Assembly: GCF_050873445.1 (NCBI RefSeq)
Contig: NZ_JBNMIU010000004.1
Span: 1-64,000 of the forward strand
Origin: Acidaminococcus sp050873445
GTDB lineage: Bacteria; Bacillota; Negativicutes; Acidaminococcales; Acidaminococcaceae
DNA length: 64,000 bases
Reading direction: 5' to 3'
This document shows positions 53,681-61,935 of this stretch, one piece after another (the stretch's first letter is position 1; every line of letters begins with the position of its first letter). A program made the position numbers and the translations under genes. The notes under the pieces were generated by a model, which was given only the letters and a program-made list of their open reading frames with translations, made no database searches and was not told the origin of the DNA.

Positions 53681-53716
53681 AAAAATCCTGTCGCCGAATG
53701 CGGCAGGATTTTTTTA
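53679..53716 (+). terminator. Terminator after nrdG
   Basis: An A-rich arm with ATCCTGTCGC pairs with GCGGCAGGAT, followed by T7. Confidence 0.9.
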
Positions 53717-53821
53717 CGGGCGGTTTGCAGCCACCCTATGTTTCCAGTTTCTCGTCTCTGGTCAAAGAAAAAATTTTCGAAAGCCAATCTTCAATATGGG
53801 GCAAACGATTTTCTCTTTCTG

Positions 53822-53850
53822 TTTTCAAATGTTTGAAAAAATGGTACAAT
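53822..53850 (+). promoter_or_regulatory. Promoter with overlapping palindrome
   Basis: TTTTCA (53822-53827), a 17-base spacer ending in TGG, and TACAAT (53845-53850). The perfect inverted repeat TTTTCAAA-TG-TTTGAAAA (53822-53839) covers the -35, so a repressor bound there would block transcription of the peptidase operon. Confidence 0.5.
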
Positions 53851-53905
53851 AAATTTGATGATTCTCTATAGAAATTTCTCATGTTGTATAGATACAGGAG
53901 GATGA

Positions 53906-55117
53906 ATGATGGACGTATTGGCTATGACGGAAGACGAACTGCAAGCGAAATGTGTGGAATGGCGCCGGTGGTTCCATGAACACCCGGAAGTGAGTACCAA
54001 GGAGCAGCATACTTCTGAAAAGATTTATTCCATTCTGGAGGAACTGGGGCTGGATCCGGTCCGGGGCCAGGGACATTACGGGGTGGCTGCTACTCTCAAA
54101 GGAGGCAAACCGGGACCTATGGTGGCGCTGCGGGCGGACATGGATGCCCTTTCGGTGAAAGAAGATACGGGTCTGCCCTATGCTTCCCAAAATCCTGGGG
54201 TCATGCATGCATGCGGTCATGATGTCCATATGACCACGTTGCTGGAAACCATCCTGCGGCTGCTGCGCCGGAAGGATGAAATCCAGGGCAGCGTACGGAT
54301 TCTGTTCCAGCCGTCGGAGGAACTGGCTCCCACCGGTGGTGCTCGGTACATGATCAAGGACGGATTTCTGAAGGATGTGAAGGCGGTGTTCGGGCTTCAC
54401 GTCTGGCCCAACTATGTATGCGGACAGATCGGTGTGAAACCGGGGGCCATGATGGCCGGTTCTGATCGGATCAAAGTGGTGATCAAAGGGAAGACTTCCC
54501 ATGCAGGTCATCCCCAGGAAGGTATCGATGCCATCATGGCGGCCGCGGATTTTCTGGAACAGGTCAGCCACATCGTCAGTCGGCGGGTGAGCCCTCTGGC
54601 CACAGCGACCATCAATATCGGCACCATCCACGGGGGTTCCCGGTACAATGTAGTGCCCGATGAAGTGACCCTGGAAGGCACCATCCGTACCCTGGACGAA
54701 ACCAATCGGAAGAACATCCCGGAATTCATCCAGGGGATCCTGGACGGATTGAAAAAGTCCGCTGGGGTGGATTATGAATTCAACTATTACTATGGCTATC
54801 CGGTGCTGGACAACTGGCCGGTGCCGGCGAAACTGGTGGCAGATACGGCCCGGCAGGTACTGGGCGAAAAGGGACTGGCATCCCATGTGGTGCCGGATCT
54901 GACGGCAGAGGACTTTGGCTTCTATATGCAGGATATCCCTGGTTCATTCCTGTGGCTGGGTTGTGGTACGGAAGGGCAGGCCGTCCATGGCCTGCACAAT
55001 GCCAAGATGTGCCCCAATGAAAATGCCCTGGTGGTGGGGTCCAAGCTGATGAGCCAGGTAGTGATCAATGCCCTGGATGCATTGCACAAAGGCGTGGATT
55101 TTACCCACAGGGACTGA
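53906..55117 (+). CDS. M20-family amidohydrolase/peptidase
   Basis: A 403-residue metal-dependent hydrolase of the hippurate/N-acyl amino acid amidohydrolase group. Typical elements are ALRADMDALSVKE near 74-86, HACGHDVHMTTLL near 102-114, and the PSEELAPTGGARYMI segment. Two adjacent ATG codons (53906, 53909) follow AGGAGG; 53909 has the better spacing. It could release amino acids from N-acyl conjugates for fermentation. A palindrome-overlapped promoter stands upstream. Confidence 0.9.
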   Translation: MMDVLAMTEDELQAKCVEWRRWFHEHPEVSTKEQHTSEKIYSILEELGLDPVRGQGHYGVAATLKGGKPGPMVALRADMDALSVKEDTGLPYASQNPGVMHACGHDVHMTTLLETILRLLRRKDEIQGSVRILFQPSEELAPTGGARYMIKDGFLKDVKAVFGLHVWPNYVCGQIGVKPGAMMAGSDRIKVVIKGKTSHAGHPQEGIDAIMAAADFLEQVSHIVSRRVSPLATATINIGTIHGGSRYNVVPDEVTLEGTIRTLDETNRKNIPEFIQGILDGLKKSAGVDYEFNYYYGYPVLDNWPVPAKLVADTARQVLGEKGLASHVVPDLTAEDFGFYMQDIPGSFLWLGCGTEGQAVHGLHNAKMCPNENALVVGSKLMSQVVINALDALHKGVDFTHRD

Positions 55118-55130
55118 AAAGGAGATAGGT

Positions 55131-55724
55131 ATGAAACTGGCATTTATCGGTGACAGTCTGGTGAGCTGCACCAACGTAACCCTGGCGGACACATGGTATG
55201 ATATTGCCTCTAAAAAGAGAGGCTTCGATGTGGTGAACAATGCGGCCGGGGGCAAGCTGACCCTGGTCATGTGGGGGATGTTCAATATGGACGTGGTGGA
55301 TGAAAAAGCCGATGGGGTGTTCATCTGCTGCGGCATGAACGACATCCTGCTGGATGACCCGCTGAGCAAGGTGAAGGAAAATATGTCCGGTACCTTCGAC
55401 AAGGCGGAAAAGGCCGGGCTGGATCCGATCTTCATCGGGCTGCTGCCGCTCACCCGCATCGAAAGCACGGAAAAGGGCTGGCAGCTGCCCAGCGAATTTG
55501 AAAAGCACAATGCCGTGCTGAAGGAATACCGCCAATGGCTGAAGGAAGAAGCAGCCCGGCGGAACCTGCCCACACTGGACTATGAACAGGTGCTTAGCGA
55601 CGCTGAAAAGGCCGCCGGCCACTCTCTGTTCGAAGATGGACTTCATCCCACGCCGGAAGGGTATCGGGCCATTGCCGATGCCTTTGTGGCCCTGCTGGAC
55701 GAAACCCAGAAGGAGAAAGCATGA
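55131..55724 (+). CDS. SGNH/GDSL-family hydrolase
   Basis: A 197-residue esterase or lipase-like protein with no signal peptide. Catalytic residues are S9 (FIGDSL), N70 (CGMND) and D169/H172 (DGLHP). ATG 55131 follows AAAAGGAGATAGG. The stop overlaps the next gene by four bases. The substrate is unknown. Confidence 0.88.
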   Translation: MKLAFIGDSLVSCTNVTLADTWYDIASKKRGFDVVNNAAGGKLTLVMWGMFNMDVVDEKADGVFICCGMNDILLDDPLSKVKENMSGTFDKAEKAGLDPIFIGLLPLTRIESTEKGWQLPSEFEKHNAVLKEYRQWLKEEAARRNLPTLDYEQVLSDAEKAAGHSLFEDGLHPTPEGYRAIADAFVALLDETQKEKA

Positions 55725-56107
55725 TCCGGGACCCAAAGGCTCCTGTGATTATGACCCGCTCAGTGATGCTGAAAATGGCTAACTCCGCTGGGAACCTGTT
55801 CGGGGGTACTCTCATGGGCTGGATGGATGAAGTGAGCGGCATTGCAGCCCATCGGTTTACCTGGACCAGGGTGACCACGGCAGCAGTGAAAAACCTGAAC
55901 TTCCGGAAACCCATTCCCTACGGCTCCGTACTGCAGCTGGAAGGACGAGTGGTTCGGGTAGGTCATGCCTCCATGGACGTGGAAGTGGTGGCCTGGCTGG
56001 AGCAGGAACAGGAAGACCAGGAACCCATCCGGGCGGCGGATGCCCTGTTCGTATACGTTTCACTGGACGATGAAGGAAAACCGAAAAAGATAGAACGGAC
56101 GCTGTAA
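55721..56107 (+). CDS. Acyl-CoA thioesterase (hotdog fold, YciA-like)
   Basis: A 128-residue hotdog thioesterase. The NSAGNLFGGTLMGWMDEVSG segment near 21-40 is the family signature (N..G..L..D). It is coupled to the SGNH hydrolase gene by an ATGA overlap. It hydrolyses acyl-CoAs; chain preference cannot be told. A bidirectional-looking terminator follows. Confidence 0.9.
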   Translation: MIRDPKAPVIMTRSVMLKMANSAGNLFGGTLMGWMDEVSGIAAHRFTWTRVTTAAVKNLNFRKPIPYGSVLQLEGRVVRVGHASMDVEVVAWLEQEQEDQEPIRAADALFVYVSLDDEGKPKKIERTL

Positions 56108-56109
56108 GC

Positions 56110-56150
56110 AAGAGGGGTGTGAAAAAGCATTTTTTCACACCCCTCTTTTT
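56110..56150 (+). terminator. Terminator after the thioesterase gene
   Basis: AAGAGGGGTGTGAAAAA pairs with TTTTTCACACCCCTCTT, followed by T residues. Confidence 0.9.
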
Positions 56151-56289
56151 CTATAAACCTCCGGGTTTCCTCCTTTTAGACAATGGAGACTTCTGATTCC
56201 AGCTTCTTTTCGGTAGAGTATAGGAGTAAGGCAAAAACCGGTCTATCCAACTGGAAAGAAGAGAAAATCAAATCAGAGAGGTGTCAGTT

Positions 56290-57285
56290 ATGAAAAAAAG
56301 GATGTTAGGGAAAAGCGGTATCCAGGTCAATCCCGTAGGATTGGGCTGTATGGGGTTCAGCCATGCTTATGGTCATGCTATGGACGAACAGGAAGCAATT
56401 TCCATTTTGCGCCAGTCCCAGGACGTAGGGTATGATTTTTTCGATACGGCTGAAGTCTATAAAGAAAAACTGGCTGATGGAACCCTGTCCTGGAATGAAG
56501 AAGTGGTAGGGAAGGCCCTGGCGCCGGTACGCCAGCAGGTGGTTATCGCTACCAAGATGGGGATCCGGATTGAACCGGACCAGTCACTGAGTACTGATGC
56601 CCGGCCGGAAGTCATCCGGAAAAGTCTGGAAGGTAGCCTGAAACGGCTGGGTACGGACTATGTGGATCTATATTACCAGCACCGGATCGATCCGGCGGTG
56701 GAACCGGAAGTGGTGGCAGATACCATGGCCAAGCTGATCAGGGAAGGCAAAATCCGGGCTTGGGGGATTTCGGAAGCCAATGAAGAATATCTGCGGCGGG
56801 CCAATGCGGTCTGCCCGGTGGCAGCTATCCAGAACAGGTACTCCATGATGGCTCGCTGGCATGAAAACCTGTTCCCTGTATGTGAAGAACTGGGTGTCTC
56901 TTTTGTGGCATTTTCTCCCCTGGCCAACGGATTCCTGACCGGGAAATACACGAAGACCGGTCAGTTTACAGACAAGAAGGATTACCGCTCCAAGATGCCC
57001 CAGTTCACGGCAGAAGGAGAAGAAAAAGGGAAACAGCTCCTGCAGCTGCTCCAGGAACTGGGGGAACAGAAAAAGGCTTCCGTGGGGCAATTGTCCCTGG
57101 CCTGGATGCTCTGCAAAAAAACGTATATCATCCCTATCCCCGGATCGCGGAAAATTTCCCGTTTAAAAGAGAACTTTTCGGCTCTCCAGGTATTCCTTTC
57201 TCCGGGAGAAATCGAACAGCTCGACCGGGCACTGGATCGGATGGAACTGCCTGTCTTCGGGGGCAGTAAGATCGCTTCCAAATAA
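56290..57285 (+). CDS. Aldo/keto reductase
   Basis: A 331-residue NAD(P)H-dependent reductase with the AKR tetrad D52, Y57, K89 and H131. It resembles the YakC/AKR11-13 group. GAGAGGTG precedes ATG 56290; an upstream GTG is part of that site. A second reductase of a different AKR group follows after 10 bases. Confidence 0.9.
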   Translation: MKKRMLGKSGIQVNPVGLGCMGFSHAYGHAMDEQEAISILRQSQDVGYDFFDTAEVYKEKLADGTLSWNEEVVGKALAPVRQQVVIATKMGIRIEPDQSLSTDARPEVIRKSLEGSLKRLGTDYVDLYYQHRIDPAVEPEVVADTMAKLIREGKIRAWGISEANEEYLRRANAVCPVAAIQNRYSMMARWHENLFPVCEELGVSFVAFSPLANGFLTGKYTKTGQFTDKKDYRSKMPQFTAEGEEKGKQLLQLLQELGEQKKASVGQLSLAWMLCKKTYIIPIPGSRKISRLKENFSALQVFLSPGEIEQLDRALDRMELPVFGGSKIASK

Positions 57286-57295
57286 GGAGAATATC

Positions 57296-58147
57296 ATGGA
57301 AAAAGTAACTTTGAACAACGGGATTTCCATGCCCCTGGAGGGCTTTGGTGTCTTCCAGATCACCGATTCCAGGGAATGTGAAGAAGTCACCTGGGGGGCA
57401 TTGAAAGCCGGGTATCGGATGATCGATACAGCAGCGGCCTATGGTAATGAAGAAGCCGTAGGTCGGGCTATCCGGAAAAGCGGGATTCCCAGGGAGGAAA
57501 TTTTTATCGTTTCCAAATTGTGGCTGCAGGATTATGGCTACGAAAATGCCCAGAACGGCCTGAAAGTTTCCCTGAAAAAACTGGGCCAGGAATATGTAGA
57601 CCTGTACTTGCTGCACCAGCCTCTGGGAGATACTATGGGAGCCTGGAGGGCCCTGGAGGATGCTTATCAGGAAGGAAGAGTCCGGGCTATCGGCGTAGCC
57701 AATTTTTCTCCGGCTCAGCTGACCGATTTCTGTGAAAGCGTCACTCTGCGTCCAGCTGTGGATCAGGTGGAAATCCATCCGTTTTTTGCCCAGAAAATTG
57801 CCTTGGACACAATGAATGAATATGGAGTTCAGCCTCAGGCATGGGCTCCTCTGGCAGAAGGAAATTTCGGCATCTTTTCCCATCCGCTGCTGGCAGAAAT
57901 TGGGAGACGATACGGTAAATCACCGGCACAGGTGGCTCTGCGCTGGAATGTACAGCGAGGCATTTCCGTCATCCCGAAGACCACCCATTGCCGGTATGTG
58001 AAGCAGAACCTGGATATCTGGAATTTCCAGCTGACAGAGGAGGAAATGACCCAAGTAGATTCTCTGGATATGGGACACAGTGAAATTGTGGACTTCAATA
58101 ATCCAGCCTTTATCCGGAAACTGCATAACTGGAAAATCCATTCGTAA
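57296..58147 (+). CDS. Aldo/keto reductase, AKR5-like
   Basis: A 283-residue reductase like 2,5-diketo-D-gluconate or methylglyoxal reductases. The tetrad is D44, Y49, K74 and H107, and NQ/NF segments such as AIGVANFSPAQL near 137-148 are typical. AAGGAG precedes the ATG. It shares a transcript with the preceding reductase; substrates are unknown, but small aldehydes or ketones are usual. Confidence 0.9.
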   Translation: MEKVTLNNGISMPLEGFGVFQITDSRECEEVTWGALKAGYRMIDTAAAYGNEEAVGRAIRKSGIPREEIFIVSKLWLQDYGYENAQNGLKVSLKKLGQEYVDLYLLHQPLGDTMGAWRALEDAYQEGRVRAIGVANFSPAQLTDFCESVTLRPAVDQVEIHPFFAQKIALDTMNEYGVQPQAWAPLAEGNFGIFSHPLLAEIGRRYGKSPAQVALRWNVQRGISVIPKTTHCRYVKQNLDIWNFQLTEEEMTQVDSLDMGHSEIVDFNNPAFIRKLHNWKIHS

Positions 58148-58247
58148 AAAAGAGCAGGGAACAGAAAAATTTTTGTTAAAAAAAGCAGGAAGTAGTTACT
58201 ACTGGAGTGAATAAGGAGTATAGAGGATTTTCGAAAGGATGGATTAT

Positions 58248-59171
58248 ATGGCAAATTCCTTATACAATCCCCAACTCCTGACGTTTCTTAAAGTAGCAGA
58301 AGCGGGAAGTTTCAATAAAGCGGCGGAGGAGCTGTTCATTTCTCCTCCAGCGGTGATCAAGCAGATCAATCTGCTGGAAAATGCTCTGGATTTGCGGCTG
58401 TTCAACCGGTCCCACAGAGGCCTTTCTCTGACCACGGCCGGAGAATCCCTGCTCCAGGATGCCAAATATCTGGTGCAGTACTGTGATGATTCCATCCAGC
58501 GGGCACAGGCGGCCCGGGGAAAGGAACATCAGATGATCCGGCTGGGCGCCAGTCTCATGACACCGGTGGATTTCCTGCTGGATCTGTGGCCCAGCCTCCA
58601 GGAAGTGAGTCCGGATATTCAGTTCCATCTAGTACCCTATGACAATACGCCGGCCAATGCCCGGGAAATCCTGAAAAATCTGGGGCAGAATATCGATGTG
58701 GTGGCAGGAGTGTACGATGAAGGCATGTTCCATGTACATAGCTATTGCACTGGCTTTCCTCTGCAGGATCAGCCCATGGAAATCTATATGCCGGTGATGC
58801 ACCCGCTGACAAAGAAAGCACTGCTTTACTGGAAAGATCTGGAGGGGCAGACACTGTGTATGATCCAGCCCGGATGGAGCAGCCAGATGGACAAGCTGCG
58901 GGGGGATATCACGGTGAATCATCCCAAAATCAAACTGCGGAACTTTCCTTTTTACAGTTTGGAAATCTTCAATCATTGCGTCAACCAGGGAGAGCTGCTG
59001 GTTGGTTTCCCCATGTGGGAAAATACCCATCCCCTGCTGACCAGCCGTTCTATGGACTGGGAATATAGGATGCCCTATGGCATCCTGTACAATCCGCAAC
59101 CTTCGGAGTCTGTCAGGCATTTTCTGAAGGCTTTGTGCACAGTACTGGGTATTGAAATGAAAAAGAAATAA
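58248..59171 (+). CDS. LysR-family transcriptional regulator
   Basis: A 307-residue regulator with an N-terminal winged helix (FLKVAEAGSFNKAAEELFIS near 11-30) and a substrate-binding C-terminal domain. AAAGG nine bases before ATG 58248 favours it over the ATG at 58239. An 11-base palindrome GTAGTTACTAC (58192-58202) upstream could be its own operator. It follows the two reductases and may control them. Confidence 0.88.
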   Translation: MANSLYNPQLLTFLKVAEAGSFNKAAEELFISPPAVIKQINLLENALDLRLFNRSHRGLSLTTAGESLLQDAKYLVQYCDDSIQRAQAARGKEHQMIRLGASLMTPVDFLLDLWPSLQEVSPDIQFHLVPYDNTPANAREILKNLGQNIDVVAGVYDEGMFHVHSYCTGFPLQDQPMEIYMPVMHPLTKKALLYWKDLEGQTLCMIQPGWSSQMDKLRGDITVNHPKIKLRNFPFYSLEIFNHCVNQGELLVGFPMWENTHPLLTSRSMDWEYRMPYGILYNPQPSESVRHFLKALCTVLGIEMKKK

Positions 59172-59213
59172 AAAAGCGGGAGCTGTGAAAATCAATCACG
59201 GCTCCTGCTTTCT
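59172..59213. terminator. Terminator between LysR gene and iron alcohol dehydrogenase
   Basis: AAAGCGGGAGCTGTG pairs with CACGGCTCCTGCTTT, with A- and T-runs on either side for use in both directions. Confidence 0.8.
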
Positions 59214-60373
59214 TATTTACATTCTTCCAGCACTTTCAGCAGTTCTTCCCGGCTGAAGGTTTTGCAGCAGCCGCCAGTCAGAATCGTGGAATCTGCTACT
59301 GCTTTCAGATTGGTGTCCGCAGGGATTCCCAGCTCCCGGAAATTGGTGGGCAGGCCGATTTCCCTGATGAAGGCAGCCAGTTTTTCTACGAAGGCATCGG
59401 CCAGCTCTTCCTGGCTCTTTCCTTCGTCAGGGACTTGCCAGACTTCCACTGCCAGACGGGAGAACTGTGCTGCGGCGGCCGGCAGATAATGACGGTACAG
59501 CACCGGGTGCAGGACGGCCAGGCCTCTGCCATGATTGCAGTTGGTGTAGGCTCCCAGCTGGTGTTCCAGCATATGGCACTGGAAATCACCCTGTTTCCCG
59601 ATTTTCAGGATACCGTTTTCGGCCATGGCGGCAGCCCAGACCAGTTCGCTGCGAGCCTGGATATCCTGAGAATTCTGCAGGGTCTGACGGATGTTGCGGA
59701 TGATATTTCGCTGGCAGGCCTCGTTGATTTCGTCCGACAGGTTGATCATACGGGGATTGCCCATATACGTTTCCATACAGTGGCTCAGGGAATCGAAGGC
59801 TCCGGAAATCACCTGTTCCAGGGGCATGGTCAGCGTATAGGCCGGATCCAGGATGGTAAATCGATAGTAGGAACCGGTCAGGGGGGATTTGCTCTTTTTT
59901 GCTTCGTGGGTAATGACGGCCCCGTTGTTCATTTCGGCTCCGGTACCGAAGGCCGTAACCACGGCCCCCATGGGGATGAACTGGTTGGGAATCTGCTTTT
60001 TGCTGTATTCATAGTCCCAGATATCTTCATCCAGGAGGGCCTGGGCAGAGATAATCTTGCAGCAGTCGATAACAGAGCCTCCGCCCACCGCCAGGATGAA
60101 GTCGATCTTCTGATTCCGGGCCAGCTGGGCACCTTCCTGGACTTTTGCATAGGTGGGGTTGGACATGATGCCCGAGAAATCAATAATGGTTTTCCCGGCT
60201 GCCTGCAGCAGCTGGGTCAGTTCTGCGTAGATGCCATTCCGCTTGATGGAACCACCCCCGTAGGCCAGCAGTACATTGGGTCCGACCTTGGCCAGTTCAC
60301 TGGGAAGTGTCCGGGCTGCTGCTCCTTTGCCGAAATAAGTCTTAACAGGGTATGCATAAGTAAATGGATTCAT
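59213..60373 (-). CDS. Iron-containing alcohol dehydrogenase
   Basis: A 386-residue group III alcohol dehydrogenase of the butanol dehydrogenase/YqhD type. The nucleotide site GGGSVIDCCK is at 97-106, and metal-ligand histidines stand in the FDSLSHCMETYMG region. It reduces aldehydes with NADPH or NADH. AAAGGAC precedes ATG 60373; longer starts lack a ribosome binding site and would lie upstream of the promoter. It is driven by a MerR-type promoter and diverges from a MerR gene. Confidence 0.92.
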   Translation of the reverse strand: MNPFTYAYPVKTYFGKGAAARTLPSELAKVGPNVLLAYGGGSIKRNGIYAELTQLLQAAGKTIIDFSGIMSNPTYAKVQEGAQLARNQKIDFILAVGGGSVIDCCKIISAQALLDEDIWDYEYSKKQIPNQFIPMGAVVTAFGTGAEMNNGAVITHEAKKSKSPLTGSYYRFTILDPAYTLTMPLEQVISGAFDSLSHCMETYMGNPRMINLSDEINEACQRNIIRNIRQTLQNSQDIQARSELVWAAAMAENGILKIGKQGDFQCHMLEHQLGAYTNCNHGRGLAVLHPVLYRHYLPAAAAQFSRLAVEVWQVPDEGKSQEELADAFVEKLAAFIREIGLPTNFRELGIPADTNLKAVADSTILTGGCCKTFSREELLKVLEECK

Positions 60374-60424
60374 AATGGATAGTCCTTTCTGTAAAATCTG
60401 AGTGATTTTGCTTTTCCTGTTTTT

Positions 60425-60455
60425 ACTGTAGTACCCGGGAGCCACTACCGGTCAA
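60425..60455 (-). promoter_or_regulatory. MerR-type promoter of the alcohol dehydrogenase gene
   Basis: On the minus strand TTGACC (60455-60450) and TACAGT (60430-60425) are separated by 19 bases, the overlong spacer typical of MerR-activated promoters. The spacer carries a dyad, GTAGT-N11-ACTAC (60449-60429). The MerR gene at 60692 diverges from it. Confidence 0.6.
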
Positions 60456-60691
60456 GGCTTTTTTATGACAACTTCAGTAGAAACCTGGAGGTTCGTCCCT
60501 GTTAATCAGGGGAATCTTTTGGATTGGAAGAATTCCTTTATAATAAAAGGTGTATCAGAGTCAAGAACTCGCCACCTTTCCGATGTATGATACTGAGAAA
60601 TCGGAATGGGATTTTGAAAAGCCCCTTGATCGGTTGTCCACATTGGATGCTAAAGTAAAAAATCAATGGATAACAAAAGGAGATGACGTTT
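60456..60691 (+). promoter_or_regulatory. MerR-gene control region and leader
   Basis: TATAAT at 60539-60544 is the best -10. Upstream lies a palindrome AACCT-GG-AGGTT, downstream a set of possible hairpins: AAAGGTG with CACCTTT, and TCCGAT with ATCGGA. The leader would be about 140 bases. No known riboswitch was recognised. Confidence 0.4.
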
Positions 60692-61099
60692 ATGTACACC
60701 ATGAAACAGGCATGTGAGGTATCCGGATTATCCTATGAAACATTGAAATTCTATTGTAATGAGGGCCTGGTTCCCAATCTGAAACGGGACCGGCTGAACC
60801 GGCGGGTCTTTGATGACCGTGCCGTGAGCTGGATCAAGAGCCTGAAATGCCTGAAGGGCTGTGGCATGGGAATCCGGGAGATGCGGGATTACATGTACTT
60901 GTGCCTGGAAGGGAAAAAGTCGATTCCGGAACGGATGGCCATGCTCCAGAAGAAGGCCGATTTGAAAGTCCAGATCCGGCAGGTGGAACGGTCCATCGAA
61001 TATATCGAGGAAAAAGAGAAATTCTATCAGGAAGTTCAGAAAGGAAAACGGGACTATATCAGCAATCTCCTGTCGGAAGAGAACCAAAAACAGGAATAA
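60692..61099 (+). CDS. MerR-family transcriptional regulator
   Basis: A 135-residue regulator with the MerR winged helix at about 3-70 (YTMKQACEVSGLSYETLKFY) and a C-terminal coiled coil (about 85-125). It has no metal-binding cysteine triad, so it resembles the NmlR/AdhR aldehyde-responsive or other organic-ligand members. AAAAGGAG precedes ATG 60692. It diverges from the iron alcohol dehydrogenase, its likely target. Confidence 0.88.
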   Translation: MYTMKQACEVSGLSYETLKFYCNEGLVPNLKRDRLNRRVFDDRAVSWIKSLKCLKGCGMGIREMRDYMYLCLEGKKSIPERMAMLQKKADLKVQIRQVERSIEYIEEKEKFYQEVQKGKRDYISNLLSEENQKQE

Positions 61100-61308
61100 G
61101 GAAGAACAGAGCAGAACTTCTCAGCTCAGACACAGGTCCTTCTTTTTCTTTTGCCACAAATGGGGTACAATAGGGAAAATCAACAGTCAGCAGAGGAAAG
61201 TACATATGATTTATTATTTTTCGGCTGCCGGGCGGTATTGAAAGAAAATCAGTGGCGGCATCCGGGGATAACGGTGCAGGAGTTGGAACGATAGGAGGAA
61301 TACAGGAA

Positions 61309-61899
61309 ATGATGGACGAACGATTTGCAAAACAGCTGCAGTTCATTCTGGAGCTGGATAAGGAAAAGACCATTCTGCGGCAGACCCATCTCACCGGGTA
61401 CAGACGGCAGGAGGATGATGCGGAACATGCCTGGCACATGGCAGTGATGGCCTGCCTTCTGAAGGAATATGCCAATGAGCCGTTTGACCTGGCAAAAACG
61501 TTGCTCATGATCTTGCTCCACGATGTGGTGGAAATCGATGCAGGGGATACGTATGCTTATGATGCGGAGGCGGTAAAGAGCCAGCGGCAGCGGGAAGAAA
61601 AGGCAGCGGACCGGATCTTTGGCCTGCTGCCAGAGGACCAGGCGAAAGAATTCAGGGCCCTGTTCGAGGAATTCGACAAAGGGGATACGCCGGAGGCACG
61701 GTATGCCCATGCGTTGGATAACTTCCAGCCCGTTTTGCTGAACGATGCCAATCATGGGAAGGACTGGCGGCTTCATCAGGTGAATCGGCGGCAGGTGGAA
61801 AAGCGGAATGCCCGCACCCACGAAGGCAGTGAAAAAATTGGGCAGGTCGTCCAGGCCATTATTGACCGGAATGTGAAAAAGGGCAATTTGTTGCCGTAA
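61309..61899 (+). CDS. HD-domain hydrolase
   Basis: A 196-residue protein of the HD_3 (PF13023)/YfbR-like type, possibly a 5'-nucleotidase or other phosphohydrolase. Metal ligands include H40 (EDDAEHAW) and H71-D72 (LLHDVVE). AGGAGG stands about ten bases before ATG 61309. It is probably monocistronic. Confidence 0.85.
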   Translation: MMDERFAKQLQFILELDKEKTILRQTHLTGYRRQEDDAEHAWHMAVMACLLKEYANEPFDLAKTLLMILLHDVVEIDAGDTYAYDAEAVKSQRQREEKAADRIFGLLPEDQAKEFRALFEEFDKGDTPEARYAHALDNFQPVLLNDANHGKDWRLHQVNRRQVEKRNARTHEGSEKIGQVVQAIIDRNVKKGNLLP

Positions 61900-61935
61900 A
61901 AAAAGGAGGTGTAAAAATCACACCTCCTTTTTTCC
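61897..61935. terminator. Bidirectional terminator
   Basis: AAAAAAGGAGGTG pairs with CACCTCCTTTTTT, with T-runs on both strands, between the converging HD gene and the NSS transporter gene. Confidence 0.9.

Noticed and set aside
58192..58202. Shared GTAGT/ACTAC half-sites at the LysR gene and the alcohol dehydrogenase promoter as one regulon
   Set aside because: Spacing differs (1 base versus 11) and the nearby regulators belong to different families; five-base half-sites can match by chance.
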